Under the pieces are notes generated by a model. The model saw only the letters and a program-made list of their open reading frames with translations. It was not told where the DNA came from and made no database searches. A stretch of DNA of 64,000 bases from Spirulina major PCC 6313 (lineage in GTDB: Bacteria > Cyanobacteriota > Cyanobacteriia > Cyanobacteriales > Spirulinaceae): NCBI RefSeq assembly GCF_001890765.1, contig NZ_KV878783.1, positions 4,740,771 to 4,804,770 of the forward strand, written 5' to 3'. This document shows positions 53,718-61,842 of this stretch, one piece after another. Both the position numbers and the translations under genes were made by a program. Within the stretch, counting starts at the first letter, position 1. Every line of letters starts with the position of its first letter.

Positions 53718-55157
53718 ATGATGAACAAAATCAGTGAATATTTTAAAAAACAAAGGATACTCACAGAGCATTTATATTTTTATGTCCAAGGACAAAAATA
53801 TCAAGGAAGAGGGTTTATTCAATGGAAACCAAATAATGGTTTTATATTAGAAGCTTTCCTCGATTCAGTTAAAAATCAAGATAACCAATCAAGTGATATC
53901 GGCAAAGTAAAAATTCCTAAAAAATCAGACCGTTGTTCTATCCGAATACAGACAATCTCTGGATGGATACTTATACCTGATATCTATATAAGTGATCAAT
54001 TTAAGTTAGGGTTGTTACAAAGAAATTTATCTTTACGATTTGAACGTATATTTATTTGTGATTTATGTTTGCCGATTTCTAATAACTATACAGATCCCAA
54101 ATGGTATGGTAGTGCTTTATATCGAATAGAAAACAATAGTATATTTAGTGATTCTGTTACTATCAAAACACAATTAGAAAATCAATTAATCGAATGTCTT
54201 AATAAGACAGGATTGCTGTATGAGGGAACTGATATTAACCTCAAAGGATATTTTCTTGACACAAACTACTTCTGTTTGAACTGGATTTTTGGTCAACAGT
54301 CTTATAGTAAATCTGAAGCTTGGAATTGGTCTATTGGATTTCAAGAAGCATTGAGAGTTTTATGTGGAGAAACTGTGCAGATGCTTCAGCGTCAAATGAG
54401 AAGAGGCACAAAGAAAATTATTGAAATTAGAACAGAACAAGAACACAAAAGACTAGGTCTATTTACTCTTTTTGAAAATCAAGCATTTAGACAAGATCAG
54501 TACAAAAAAATAATTGTGCATACATCAAATTTCTTTTGTCAAAAACGAAAACATCATGAAGTTTGTACAAGAATTTTCTTTCAGATTTTGGAAGCTAGTG
54601 AACAAAAAATCCAAAGTAGTCAAGAGCTATTTGTTGCAACCACTCTAGAAGCTGTAATTAGAACAATTTATGAGCTTCCAGTAACAAAACAGGATAACTC
54701 TCAAGGATTAGTTGAACAACATTTAAATGGCAAATTCAAAGGCTCATATTTCTTAAATGAAGACAATAGAGAGTTCAAAAAAGAATGGAAAGAGTTTTGT
54801 GAATATGCCGTTGAAGCTTTTAAGCGTCTTCGGACTCGTAATGCACACCCAGATTGGCTAATACATGAAAATAATTTAGACATTGATTCAAACAAAGAAC
54901 AAGCACTGAATGATATGATCTATCTATGTCGGTTTTATGGGCATATGATTCTTGCTCTTACTGGAATTAAACTATTAAGACCTAATCCTCCAACACCTCA
55001 TCAAAACTGGGGTGCTGTGGCAAATTTTTTTTCATACAAACAGGAGTTAGATAAAGAATCACCTCAAGATGATAAATGGCATAAAAGGATCTCAAAGAGA
55101 AGACAAGAAAGGCGAAGAAGCAGAGCGGAAAGAGCCAAAGATTTTCTGGATAAATAG
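53718..55157 (+). CDS. AT-rich orphan with C-terminal HEPN-like (ApeA-type) domain
   Basis: About 479 aa, not recognised as a whole. The last third resembles ApeA-like HEPN domains: SLEAVIRTIYEL-type helix (LEAVIRTIYELPVTKQDN), then RLRTRNAHPDWL, which contains the HEPN R-x4-6-H ribonuclease pattern, then a closing helix MIYLCRFYGHMILALTGIKL. The N-terminal part is beta-rich, as in ApeA_NTD proteins. Such proteins can be RNA-cutting abortive-infection factors. Very AT-rich; I see no HIP1 site, and the codon use is unlike its neighbours, so recent transfer is likely. Start chosen at ATG 53718; a TTG at 53667 extends the frame. Confidence 0.7.
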   Translation: MMNKISEYFKKQRILTEHLYFYVQGQKYQGRGFIQWKPNNGFILEAFLDSVKNQDNQSSDIGKVKIPKKSDRCSIRIQTISGWILIPDIYISDQFKLGLLQRNLSLRFERIFICDLCLPISNNYTDPKWYGSALYRIENNSIFSDSVTIKTQLENQLIECLNKTGLLYEGTDINLKGYFLDTNYFCLNWIFGQQSYSKSEAWNWSIGFQEALRVLCGETVQMLQRQMRRGTKKIIEIRTEQEHKRLGLFTLFENQAFRQDQYKKIIVHTSNFFCQKRKHHEVCTRIFFQILEASEQKIQSSQELFVATTLEAVIRTIYELPVTKQDNSQGLVEQHLNGKFKGSYFLNEDNREFKKEWKEFCEYAVEAFKRLRTRNAHPDWLIHENNLDIDSNKEQALNDMIYLCRFYGHMILALTGIKLLRPNPPTPHQNWGAVANFFSYKQELDKESPQDDKWHKRISKRRQERRRSRAERAKDFLDK

Positions 55158-55230
55158 AGTAAACATTTCTCACCTACTGGCTTTTCTGATAGTTTCTACA
55201 ATAAAATAAAAAACGCTAGAATCCTCAGTA

Positions 55231-55260
55231 TTTGCTATGGTTTCAAACCCCGGAACAGCA
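55231..55260 (+). pseudogene. Truncated Uma2 5' end
   Basis: TTTGCTATGGTTTCAAACCC and the following CGGAACAGCA match the start region of the intact Uma2 gene at 55969 and the broken copy at 57203 (same MVSxPGTA coding). The homology stops after about 30 bases. Confidence 0.6.
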
Positions 55261-55839
55261 GATTTCGGTGAGGGGAACTTCGACATTGAGACTGTGGAGC
55301 GTGAGCACATGATCGAGAGTGGTGTAATCTTGCCATTGCCAACGATCGCGCCCTGCTGAATCTCGGTTATAAAACTGCTCGATATAGGGTTCCGTTTGGC
55401 TGATCAGGAGATATTCACAAAAACTGGTCAACGAGCGATATTTTTTAAACTTTTCGCCGCGATCATAGGCTTCAGTCGATGGAGATAATACCTCAACAAT
55501 GAGCAACGGATTGAGAACTTCATCATTGCGATCGCCGTTCAGTTCCGGCTCACCCGCAATAACCATCAGATCAGCATAGGTTCCACATTGAAACGCAGGA
55601 ATCCAAATTCGTAAATCACTACCATACAAGCGAAAATCCGTATCCCGCAGTAAAAAACCCAAGTAAATCAACAGATTACTCATGATGGCACTGTGAACCT
55701 CAGACCCGCCTGGCATCACAATCACCTCTCCATCACGATATTCATGACGTTCTGGGCTGTGCTCTGATAACACCCGATAGTCTGCCAAGGAAAGACGAGT
55801 GGCGGTCAGATTTTGGGGAGTTGTTGGCGTAATCACCAC
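55243..55839 (-). CDS. Uma2 family (DUF820) protein
   Basis: About 198 aa from GTG 55839 (AGAGG 7 bases upstream); the frame is open to 55932. Uma2 motifs: ERHEYRDGEVIVMPGGSEVH, RIWIPAFQCGTYADLMVIAG (active-site Asp in YADLMV) and NPLLIVEVLSPSTEAYDRGE. This belongs to the same subgroup as the 22.4-kb copy and is only distantly like the 55969 gene. It is divergent from the next Uma2 gene and overlaps a truncated Uma2 start at its 3' end. Confidence 0.85.
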   Translation of the reverse strand: MVITPTTPQNLTATRLSLADYRVLSEHSPERHEYRDGEVIVMPGGSEVHSAIMSNLLIYLGFLLRDTDFRLYGSDLRIWIPAFQCGTYADLMVIAGEPELNGDRNDEVLNPLLIVEVLSPSTEAYDRGEKFKKYRSLTSFCEYLLISQTEPYIEQFYNRDSAGRDRWQWQDYTTLDHVLTLHSLNVEVPLTEICCSGV

Positions 55840-55968
55840 AATCAGACCTCTGCACAACTTTACACTGGGTTCATTATCTCGTGTTCCCTCAAAAATGCCC
55901 ACTGGCTCATCGTGATTCAAGAGCCAGCACACTACACTAGAGGAATATTACAGACCGCCATTCACAGT

Positions 55969-56538
55969 ATGGTTTCACCCCCCGGAACAGCGTCAACTCT
56001 CACCCTAGCGGACTTTCTCGCTCAACCCGAAACCAAACCCGCCCGCGAATTTATCGAGGGTGCGATCGCGCCAAAACCCACCCCCCAAGGAAAACACAGC
56101 ATCATTCAAGGTGAACTCGTGACCGCAATTAACGCGGTGGTGAAGCAACCGAAAATCGCGAGAGCCTTTCCAGAGTTGCGGTGTACCTTTGCGGGGCGGT
56201 CAATCGTGCCGGATGTTGCGGTTTTAGAATGGCGCAATATCCCCAGAGACGATAATGGCGAAATCGCGAATCAATTTCTTACCGTGCCCGACTGGATTAT
56301 TGAGATTCTTTCCCCGTCTCAAAGTCATACTCAAGTTGTGAAAAAAATCTTGGGTTGTTTAAAAGTAGGGTGTCAAATGGGTTGGCTCATTGACCCCAGT
56401 GAGCGGACTATTTTTATCTATCAACCCAAGCAAGAAACCGATGTTTTTGATAGTTCAAATGATGAGATTTTAACTGTGCCTGAGTTTGCCCGTGGCTTTG
56501 AATTAACCGTTCAAGGACTCTTTGATTGGTTAATGTGA
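55969..56538 (+). CDS. Uma2 family (DUF820) protein, second subgroup
   Basis: 189 aa starting MVSPPGTASTLTLADFLAQP. PAREFIEGAIAPKPTPQGKH, RSIVPDVAVLEW (active-site Asp) and VPDWIIEILSPSQSHTQVVK carry the PD-(D/E)XK pattern. It is followed by fragments of its own kind at 56568 and 57203, so this gene has been duplicated and broken several times. Confidence 0.87.
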   Translation: MVSPPGTASTLTLADFLAQPETKPAREFIEGAIAPKPTPQGKHSIIQGELVTAINAVVKQPKIARAFPELRCTFAGRSIVPDVAVLEWRNIPRDDNGEIANQFLTVPDWIIEILSPSQSHTQVVKKILGCLKVGCQMGWLIDPSERTIFIYQPKQETDVFDSSNDEILTVPEFARGFELTVQGLFDWLM

Positions 56539-56567
56539 AGATAAACGTTTAGGGGATGAATTCGATC

Positions 56568-56640
56568 GAGGACTTCTTCGCTCAACCCGAAATCAAGCTC
56601 GTGAATTTATCGAAGGTGCGATCGCACCTCAAAATTCTGA
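56568..56640 (+). pseudogene. Uma2 fragment, frameshifted
   Basis: It encodes EDFFAQPEIKL and, after a frame change, REFIEGAIAPQ, corresponding to residues ~15-38 of the intact Uma2 just upstream. The rest of the gene is missing. Confidence 0.7.
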
Positions 56641-56856
56641 ACTTTTTCATCCATAGATTCACGATGATGACCTCACCTCAAAAAATGCGGCGGTAGCGAG
56701 TCGCATAGTGTAGTTTGAATGCTGATCAGCCTATGCCCCAACTATTTCTCTCATTGCGATATAAAAAAATCATTAAATATCTAACTCAAGCAGCATTTTG
56801 AAACTACATTAGGGAGGCTATTTGATGTCAAAGTATTTAAAGGAGAATCAACAAGA

Positions 56857-57117
56857 ATGGAAGGCACAATTGGGGAAATTCGATTATTTGCAGGTAACTT
56901 TGCACCAAGAGGCTGGGCATTTTGTGACGGACAGACATTAAACGTTTCCGGAAACGAAGCACTGTATTCGATTCTGGAAAATAAATATGGTGGAAAGCTA
57001 TACACAACGTTCACTTTGCCTAAAATTGCCCCCGTTCTGGGCGCTGACACTTCTAGTTCTTACGATGATCTAAAGTATATTATTTGTTTGCAAGGCTACT
57101 ATCCTTCACGCCCGTAA
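56857..57117 (+). CDS. Compact phage tail-collar domain protein
   Basis: 86 aa. It starts EGTIGEIRLFAGNFAPRGWA, has FCDGQTLNVSGNEALYSIL and NKYGG, and ends YIICLQGYYPSRP, the standard start and end of tail-collar (microcystin-dependent-protein-like) domains, with the middle loops shortened. AAGGAGAATCAACAAG precedes the ATG. No other phage genes are near, so it may be a cargo or tail-like nanomachine component, or simply a stray gene. Confidence 0.8.
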   Translation: MEGTIGEIRLFAGNFAPRGWAFCDGQTLNVSGNEALYSILENKYGGKLYTTFTLPKIAPVLGADTSSSYDDLKYIICLQGYYPSRP

Positions 57118-57127
57118 TTGAGGTTTT

Positions 57128-57169
57128 CAACTAAAATTCAATAGTTGGGTAGGGTGGGCAATGCCCACC
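57128..57169. repeat. Dispersed repeat with TGGGCAATGCCCA hairpin
   Basis: CAACTA/TAGTTG (57128-57147) and GGTGGGCA-A-TGCCCACC (57153-57169) form two hairpins just past the tail-collar gene. The second equals the core at 15702-15718. Confidence 0.6.
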
Positions 57170-57202
57170 TTGCTGAATCATGTTAAGTTACAGGCATTTG
57201 CT

Positions 57203-57307
57203 ATGGTTTCACCCCCAGGAACAGCGCCAACCCTTACCCTAGCGGATGTTCTCACCCCATCCGAGACCCAAGCGGCCCGTGAATTGATGAGGGGATTTCC
57301 GAGCTAG
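57203..57307 (+). pseudogene. Uma2 5' fragment
   Basis: A short frame of 34 codons reads MVSPPGTAPTLTLADVLTPS and ends at a stop after ARELMRGFPS, clearly derived from the start of the intact Uma2 at 55969. Following bases to about 57403 encode a polar helix (LALLKQQAIAERENR then stop) that could be the remnant of a gene C-terminus. Nothing else is seen before pepA. Confidence 0.7.
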
Positions 57308-57479
57308 CGAGTCCGACGACCCGTTTTCTGATCGGTGGACAGAGCATCAAGGCTTGGCACTGTTGAAGCAACAGGCGATCGCTGAACGGGAAAACCGATG
57401 AATCATCACCCGCCTCCCCGGCTGACCCCCCATAATAGAAGATCGTAACTTCACCGCAAATTTGAACTTTACGATAACG

Positions 57480-58949
57480 ATGCAGATTAAAACCGTTGAG
57501 ACTTTACCCCTAGACTGGAGTGGCGATGCGTTGGCCCTAGGATTCTATGCTGATGGTGTGGAGATGAGTGCTGAGTTAGCGGCTCTTGATACGCGCTTGG
57601 ATGGCACGATCGCAGAATTGATCGCCGAAACCGAATTCACCGGCAAAGCGGGCAGCAGTGCCGTGGCGCGGGTGGGCAGCCATAGCCCGGTGCGCAAAAT
57701 TATCCTCGTGGGCGTGGGAGCCGAAGCGGACTACAGCCCAGCGGTGGCACGCACGGCAGCGGCAGCGATCGCCCGCATCGCCAAACAGCAAAAGGTAAAA
57801 ACCCTCGGCATTCGTGTGCCCATGGCGGAGGATGTGGGCAAGACCGCGCAGATGCTCACCGAAGGACTACACCTGGCGCTCCATGTGGACAATCGGTTTA
57901 AATCTGACCCCCAAGATCAGGGCGCGGTGCTAGAAAGCGTCGATCTGTTGGCCCTGGGATCAGAGGCGGGGGCCTTGGCTACCGGGGCAGCGATCGCCGC
58001 TGGGGTGATCCTCGCCCGTGAACTCGTCGCCGCCCCCGCTAACAGCGTCACACCGCTCACCCTCGCCGAACTCGCCCAAGACCTGGCCAGCGAATACGGC
58101 CTAGAGTTGAAAATCCTGGAACAGGCGGACTGTGAAGCCCTGGGGATGGGGTCGTTTTTGGGCGTGGCGCAAGCGTCGGATTTGCCGCCGAAATTCATTC
58201 ACCTCACCTACAAGCCCAGTGGTGAACCCCGCCGCAAAGTGGCGATCGTCGGGAAGGGCTTAACCTTCGATTCGGGCGGGTTGAACCTGAAAACCGGCGG
58301 CAGCGGTATCGAAACGATGAAAATGGATATGGGCGGCGCGGGGGCCACCTTCGGCGCGGCGAAAGCGATCGCCCAACTCAAACCCGATGTGGAAGTTCAC
58401 TTCATCAGCGCCGCCACCGAAAACATGATCAGCGGCAAAGCGATGCACCCCGGCGACATCCTCACCGCCTCCAACGGCAAAACCATCGAAGTCAACAACA
58501 CCGATGCTGAGGGCCGCCTCACCCTCGCCGATGCCCTCGTCTATGCGGACAAACTCGGCGTGGATGCGATCGTCGATCTCGCCACCCTCACCGGAGCCTG
58601 TGTCGTTGCCCTCGGTGACACCATTGGCGGCCTCTGGTCTCCCGATGCCGACCTCGCCGCCCAACTCCAAACCGCCGCCACCCAAGGGGGCGAAAAATTC
58701 TGGACCATGCCCCTCGAAACCGCCTATTTTGAAGGACTTAAATCTCCCATTGCAGACATGAAAAACACCGGCCCCCGTGCCGGCGGTTCAATCACTGCGG
58801 CCCTCTTCCTCAAAGAGTTTGTGGACAAAACCCCCTGGGCACACCTCGACATTGCGGGCCCCGTCTGGGCGGACAAAGAAAACGGTGTCAACAATGCCGG
58901 AGCCACGGGCTACCCGGTGCAAACCCTTGTTAATTGGGTCTTGCAATAA
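57480..58949 (+). CDS. pepA: Leucyl aminopeptidase (cytosol aminopeptidase)
   Basis: About 489 aa. The M17 catalytic domain has [19 protein letters not shown] (metal-ligand Asp), [10 protein letters not shown] and the diagnostic [14 protein letters not shown] with Asp and Glu ligands, and the Arg of the bicarbonate site. It cleaves N-terminal residues from peptides with two metal ions, as a hexamer in the cytoplasm. ATG 57480 is used; a TTG 18 bases earlier is in frame. A stem (58985-59005) follows. Confidence 0.96.
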   Translation: MQIKTVETLPLDWSGDALALGFYADGVEMSAELAALDTRLDGTIAELIAETEFTGKAGSSAVARVGSHSPVRKIILVGVGAEADYSPAVARTAAAAIARIAKQQKVKTLGIRVPMAEDVGKTAQMLTEGLHLALHVDNRFKSDPQDQGAVLESVDLLALGSEAGALATGAAIAAGVILARELVAAPANSVTPLTLAELAQDLASEYGLELKILEQADCEALGMGSFLGVAQASDLPPKFIHLTYKPSGEPRRKVAIVGKGLTFDSGGLNLKTGGSGIETMKMDMGGAGATFGAAKAIAQLKPDVEVHFISAATENMISGKAMHPGDILTASNGKTIEVNNTDAEGRLTLADALVYADKLGVDAIVDLATLTGACVVALGDTIGGLWSPDADLAAQLQTAATQGGEKFWTMPLETAYFEGLKSPIADMKNTGPRAGGSITAALFLKEFVDKTPWAHLDIAGPVWADKENGVNNAGATGYPVQTLVNWVLQ

Positions 58950-58984
58950 GCGATCGCCGGGTCGTCGGTGTGACCACAGACAAA

Positions 58985-59005
58985 CAAGGGGCTTCAAGCC
59001 CCTTG
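58985..59005 (+). terminator. Hairpin after pepA
   Basis: CAAGGGGC-TTCAA-GCCCCTTG is a perfect 8-base stem 36 bases past the stop. No T-run follows, so confidence as a terminator is moderate. Confidence 0.5.
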
Positions 59006-59051
59006 CCTCATTGCATCCGACCCACCCCCATCACTCGGCTTGAAGCTGCGC

Positions 59052-59210
59052 TCATTGTTCCGGCGTTAGCCCGGTGGCTGTCATCACCTGAGCATCACTC
59101 ATCCCGGTTTGCCGTAAATTCCGAGCGATTTGCGCCTGGGCAGCGACCCGACCCCGTTCTTCCCCAATTTGAATCCCCTGCTCCTGACCCAGTTGAATGC
59201 CGATCAGCTT
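59052..59210 (-). pseudogene. Rpn/PD-(D/E)XK transposase-like C-terminal tail
   Basis: The frame reads IGIQLGQEQGIQIGEERGRV and QIARNLRQTGMSDAQVMTATGLTPEQ-stop (given in two parts). The G-x-E-x-G repeats and IARNLLxxGMSxxQVxxxTGLT end are typical of Rpn-family nuclease or related DUF4351-type proteins. Only the tail is here; it begins where the NACHT gene stops, in another frame. Confidence 0.65.
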
Positions 59211-61605
59211 AGAGGTATTGGTGACTGCGAATGTCGGCCATGGGAAGGAGTAGGGTGGCTTCGATCGCATTGACGGTTTCGGGATCAACGCGGGGGTTGT
59301 TGTAGAGGCATTCAACGAGTAATTTATTGGCATTGTAATATTGACGAAGTAGGGCTTTTTGATCCTGATTAAATTGCCAATCATAGCCGACATTACGATG
59401 TTCAATAATGACCAAACGGAGATTCCGAATCCAGGCTTGATTGTTGGACTTCCACCATTTTTGATAATCCGCAGCGTCGCGATCGGTATCGGGTAACTGG
59501 TTTTGAAAACGATTGAGGGCGAGTTTTAATTCGGGTTCAATGGCTAAATCGCGATCTTCGGCAAAGGTCATAAATAAACTGAGATCATGGGCGAGGGTCA
59601 CTAATAAACAGTTCAAAATGAGATCAATCACAAATTCACTGTCTAGCTCTTCTAAGACATTGTGATTAAATGCATAGTCTAGTTCTGTATCGAGGTGACA
59701 GGCGAGAGACCAGTCATGGAGAGAGGATTTAAGGGCACGATTGACGGCGTGGGAAAAGTCGAGGGGGCGGGAAATCCGGGGATCAAAGATATGATCAATG
59801 GCTTGGGAAAAGTAGAAGGCTCGCACCGCTGCAATTTTGTAGGGGACTTTCACTAACATTGATTTTTGATTCACCCAGGATAAAAAGATTTGGATTTTTT
59901 TATCGCGGGCAACGAGTTGATCGATTTTGTATTTGATGTGGAGAAGGAAGTCATCGAGGCGGGCGATGCGTTGGGTGAGGTAGGAGAAGAGTTCGTACCA
60001 GTTGCGAGTCGTAACATTATCGAGGGATTTATGGAGATGGTTGGGGTCAAAGTTGCGGAGTAGATAGTACCCGACCAAATATTCTTGAATGCGCGGACTG
60101 GCGAAGGAATAAATCCCTTGGCTGCGTTCAAAAATAATCCCATGCTGTATTTCAATGTCTTTTAAGAGTCGCTTGGCGTAGTCGGCCATGGTGGTGGGTC
60201 CGATGCTAAAGCTGGGGATGGTTTTTAAGTAGAGGCTAATGTGTGATTTTAATTTTTTAAAGTGGATAAAGAGTTCTTTTTTTTCAAAGGTTAAAATTGC
60301 TAAGTAGCTGAGGAGGCGATAGCGTTCGGCGATGTCGATGTCGAGGTAGATGGAGGGGGTGTGATGGGGGTGGGGCGGGCTGGCGGTTTCGAGGATGCGG
60401 GTGAGGCCGAGTTCGTAGAGTTCAAATTGGGTGTCGGGGAGACGACCGAGGTATTGAAACATCCAGCAGAGGAGTTGCAGGAGTTGCGGGCTTTGGGCGA
60501 GTTGGAAGAATTTTTGAGATTTGGGAAGGTTGAGGTCGGTGATGAATTGGCGGGCGATTTCGTGGGTTTGGGGGATGTCGATTTCGGCGGTAAACCAGGC
60601 TTGGGCGAAGGCTTCGATTTGGCTGAGGTTGAGGTCGGCGATTTCCACATGGCGAAAGGTGGGGAGGGTGTAGTCGGTGAATTGGGTGCGACAGGTGATG
60701 ATGAAGCGGTTGCGGTTGTAGCGTTGGGTGAAGGAGCGGAGTTGAAATTGGACGTTTTTGCGGCCTTGGTCGGGGACGATGTCGAGGCTGTCAATGAGGA
60801 TGAGGAGATGGCCGTAGTCGAGGATTTCTTGGCATTCGGTGAGGGTGTCGAGGTTGAGGGTCTGTTGGACGAGTTTTTCGAGGACGTTGGGGTCGTTGAG
60901 GAGTTCGGGGTCAAAGGTGTTGAGGTCGATGAAGACGGGGATGTGATCGGCTTGGTAGTCTTGTTCGCAGCAGGCGATCGCTAAATATTTTAAAAACGTG
61001 GTTTTGCCGGCGGCGGGTTGGCCGAGGACGATGAGGCGGGGGTATTTGGTGGCGGCGGTGAGGCCGTCGAGGCGTTCGTTGCGATCGCCCAACCCAAACC
61101 GCTCAAACTCCCACTGCGGATTAAACTGCTTCAGGTAGGTGTTGACGTTGACACAAAGATCACGGGGCAGTTTTTCGACGAGATAGACCTCGAATTTTAA
61201 GGCGGCGATGGGTAGGTTTTGGAGGTTGAGGAGGTGGATGGTGCGGTGTTGTTCATAGAGGGTTTGTTTAACTTGGGCTTTGAGTTTTTGCCACTGCAAA
61301 TTAAATTGAGAGACGCTGGGCAATGGGAGGTTATGCCCGCTACCATTACGCGCTTCGGGGATTTGCTCGATGTGAAGATCGGATAAATCAGCAACCTCTT
61401 GCCAATTTAATTCCAGAATCCGACAAATTTTATGGAAGAGGGTTTGGTCAATGGGTTGGCCGGTGAAAAACTGCTGCATCGTCGAACGGGAGACGTGCAA
61501 TTGTCGTAGTTGCGTAATTTTGCTAGCCGAACTGAGACAAACGGATTTCGCTTGCTCCATGCCCGTAGCGGATGCTCTTAATGATTGTTGTGACGATTCC
61601 GCCAT
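59209..61605 (-). CDS. HTH-NACHT NTPase (conflict-system type)
   Basis: 798 aa. An N-terminal HTH (KITQLRQLHVSRSTMQQFFT, then LELNWQEVADLSD) is followed by a NACHT domain with Walker A LIVLGQPAAGKTTFLKYLA (about 190-208), Walker B LLILIDSLDIVPD and sensor FIITCRTQFTDY. A winged helix and helical region come next, ending in LRQYYNANKLLVECLYNNPR, then VNAIEATLLLPM, a C-terminal helical domain typical of bacterial NACHT proteins. Related proteins protect against phages by sensing infection, but no separate effector domain is obvious here beyond the C-terminal helices. The stop overlaps a broken Rpn-like tail. Confidence 0.87.
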   Translation of the reverse strand: MAESSQQSLRASATGMEQAKSVCLSSASKITQLRQLHVSRSTMQQFFTGQPIDQTLFHKICRILELNWQEVADLSDLHIEQIPEARNGSGHNLPLPSVSQFNLQWQKLKAQVKQTLYEQHRTIHLLNLQNLPIAALKFEVYLVEKLPRDLCVNVNTYLKQFNPQWEFERFGLGDRNERLDGLTAATKYPRLIVLGQPAAGKTTFLKYLAIACCEQDYQADHIPVFIDLNTFDPELLNDPNVLEKLVQQTLNLDTLTECQEILDYGHLLILIDSLDIVPDQGRKNVQFQLRSFTQRYNRNRFIITCRTQFTDYTLPTFRHVEIADLNLSQIEAFAQAWFTAEIDIPQTHEIARQFITDLNLPKSQKFFQLAQSPQLLQLLCWMFQYLGRLPDTQFELYELGLTRILETASPPHPHHTPSIYLDIDIAERYRLLSYLAILTFEKKELFIHFKKLKSHISLYLKTIPSFSIGPTTMADYAKRLLKDIEIQHGIIFERSQGIYSFASPRIQEYLVGYYLLRNFDPNHLHKSLDNVTTRNWYELFSYLTQRIARLDDFLLHIKYKIDQLVARDKKIQIFLSWVNQKSMLVKVPYKIAAVRAFYFSQAIDHIFDPRISRPLDFSHAVNRALKSSLHDWSLACHLDTELDYAFNHNVLEELDSEFVIDLILNCLLVTLAHDLSLFMTFAEDRDLAIEPELKLALNRFQNQLPDTDRDAADYQKWWKSNNQAWIRNLRLVIIEHRNVGYDWQFNQDQKALLRQYYNANKLLVECLYNNPRVDPETVNAIEATLLLPMADIRSHQYL

Positions 61606-61842
61606 GCTGACTGATCAAGACCCCCACCTCACTGTAAATGAGTGAGACAAGCTAATTTCCTTTCTCTGCCCATAAATTGTACAGGGTTGGTACAGAAGCC
61701 TGACGGATGGAGCAGAAACAAAGCCATGTCCACTCTACAATGGTGACGTGGGCTCCCACGGATGGCCAGGTTCACCCCTGGAGAGACGGGTGGGCGGCGT
61801 TTGTGGCAGCCCCCCGATGATCTTGATTTCTGGGACTGTGCC

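Noticed and set aside
57308-57461. Short polar frame LALLKQQAIAERENR as a separate gene
   Set aside because: Too short, no start; at most the remnant of a gene tail next to the broken Uma2 copy.
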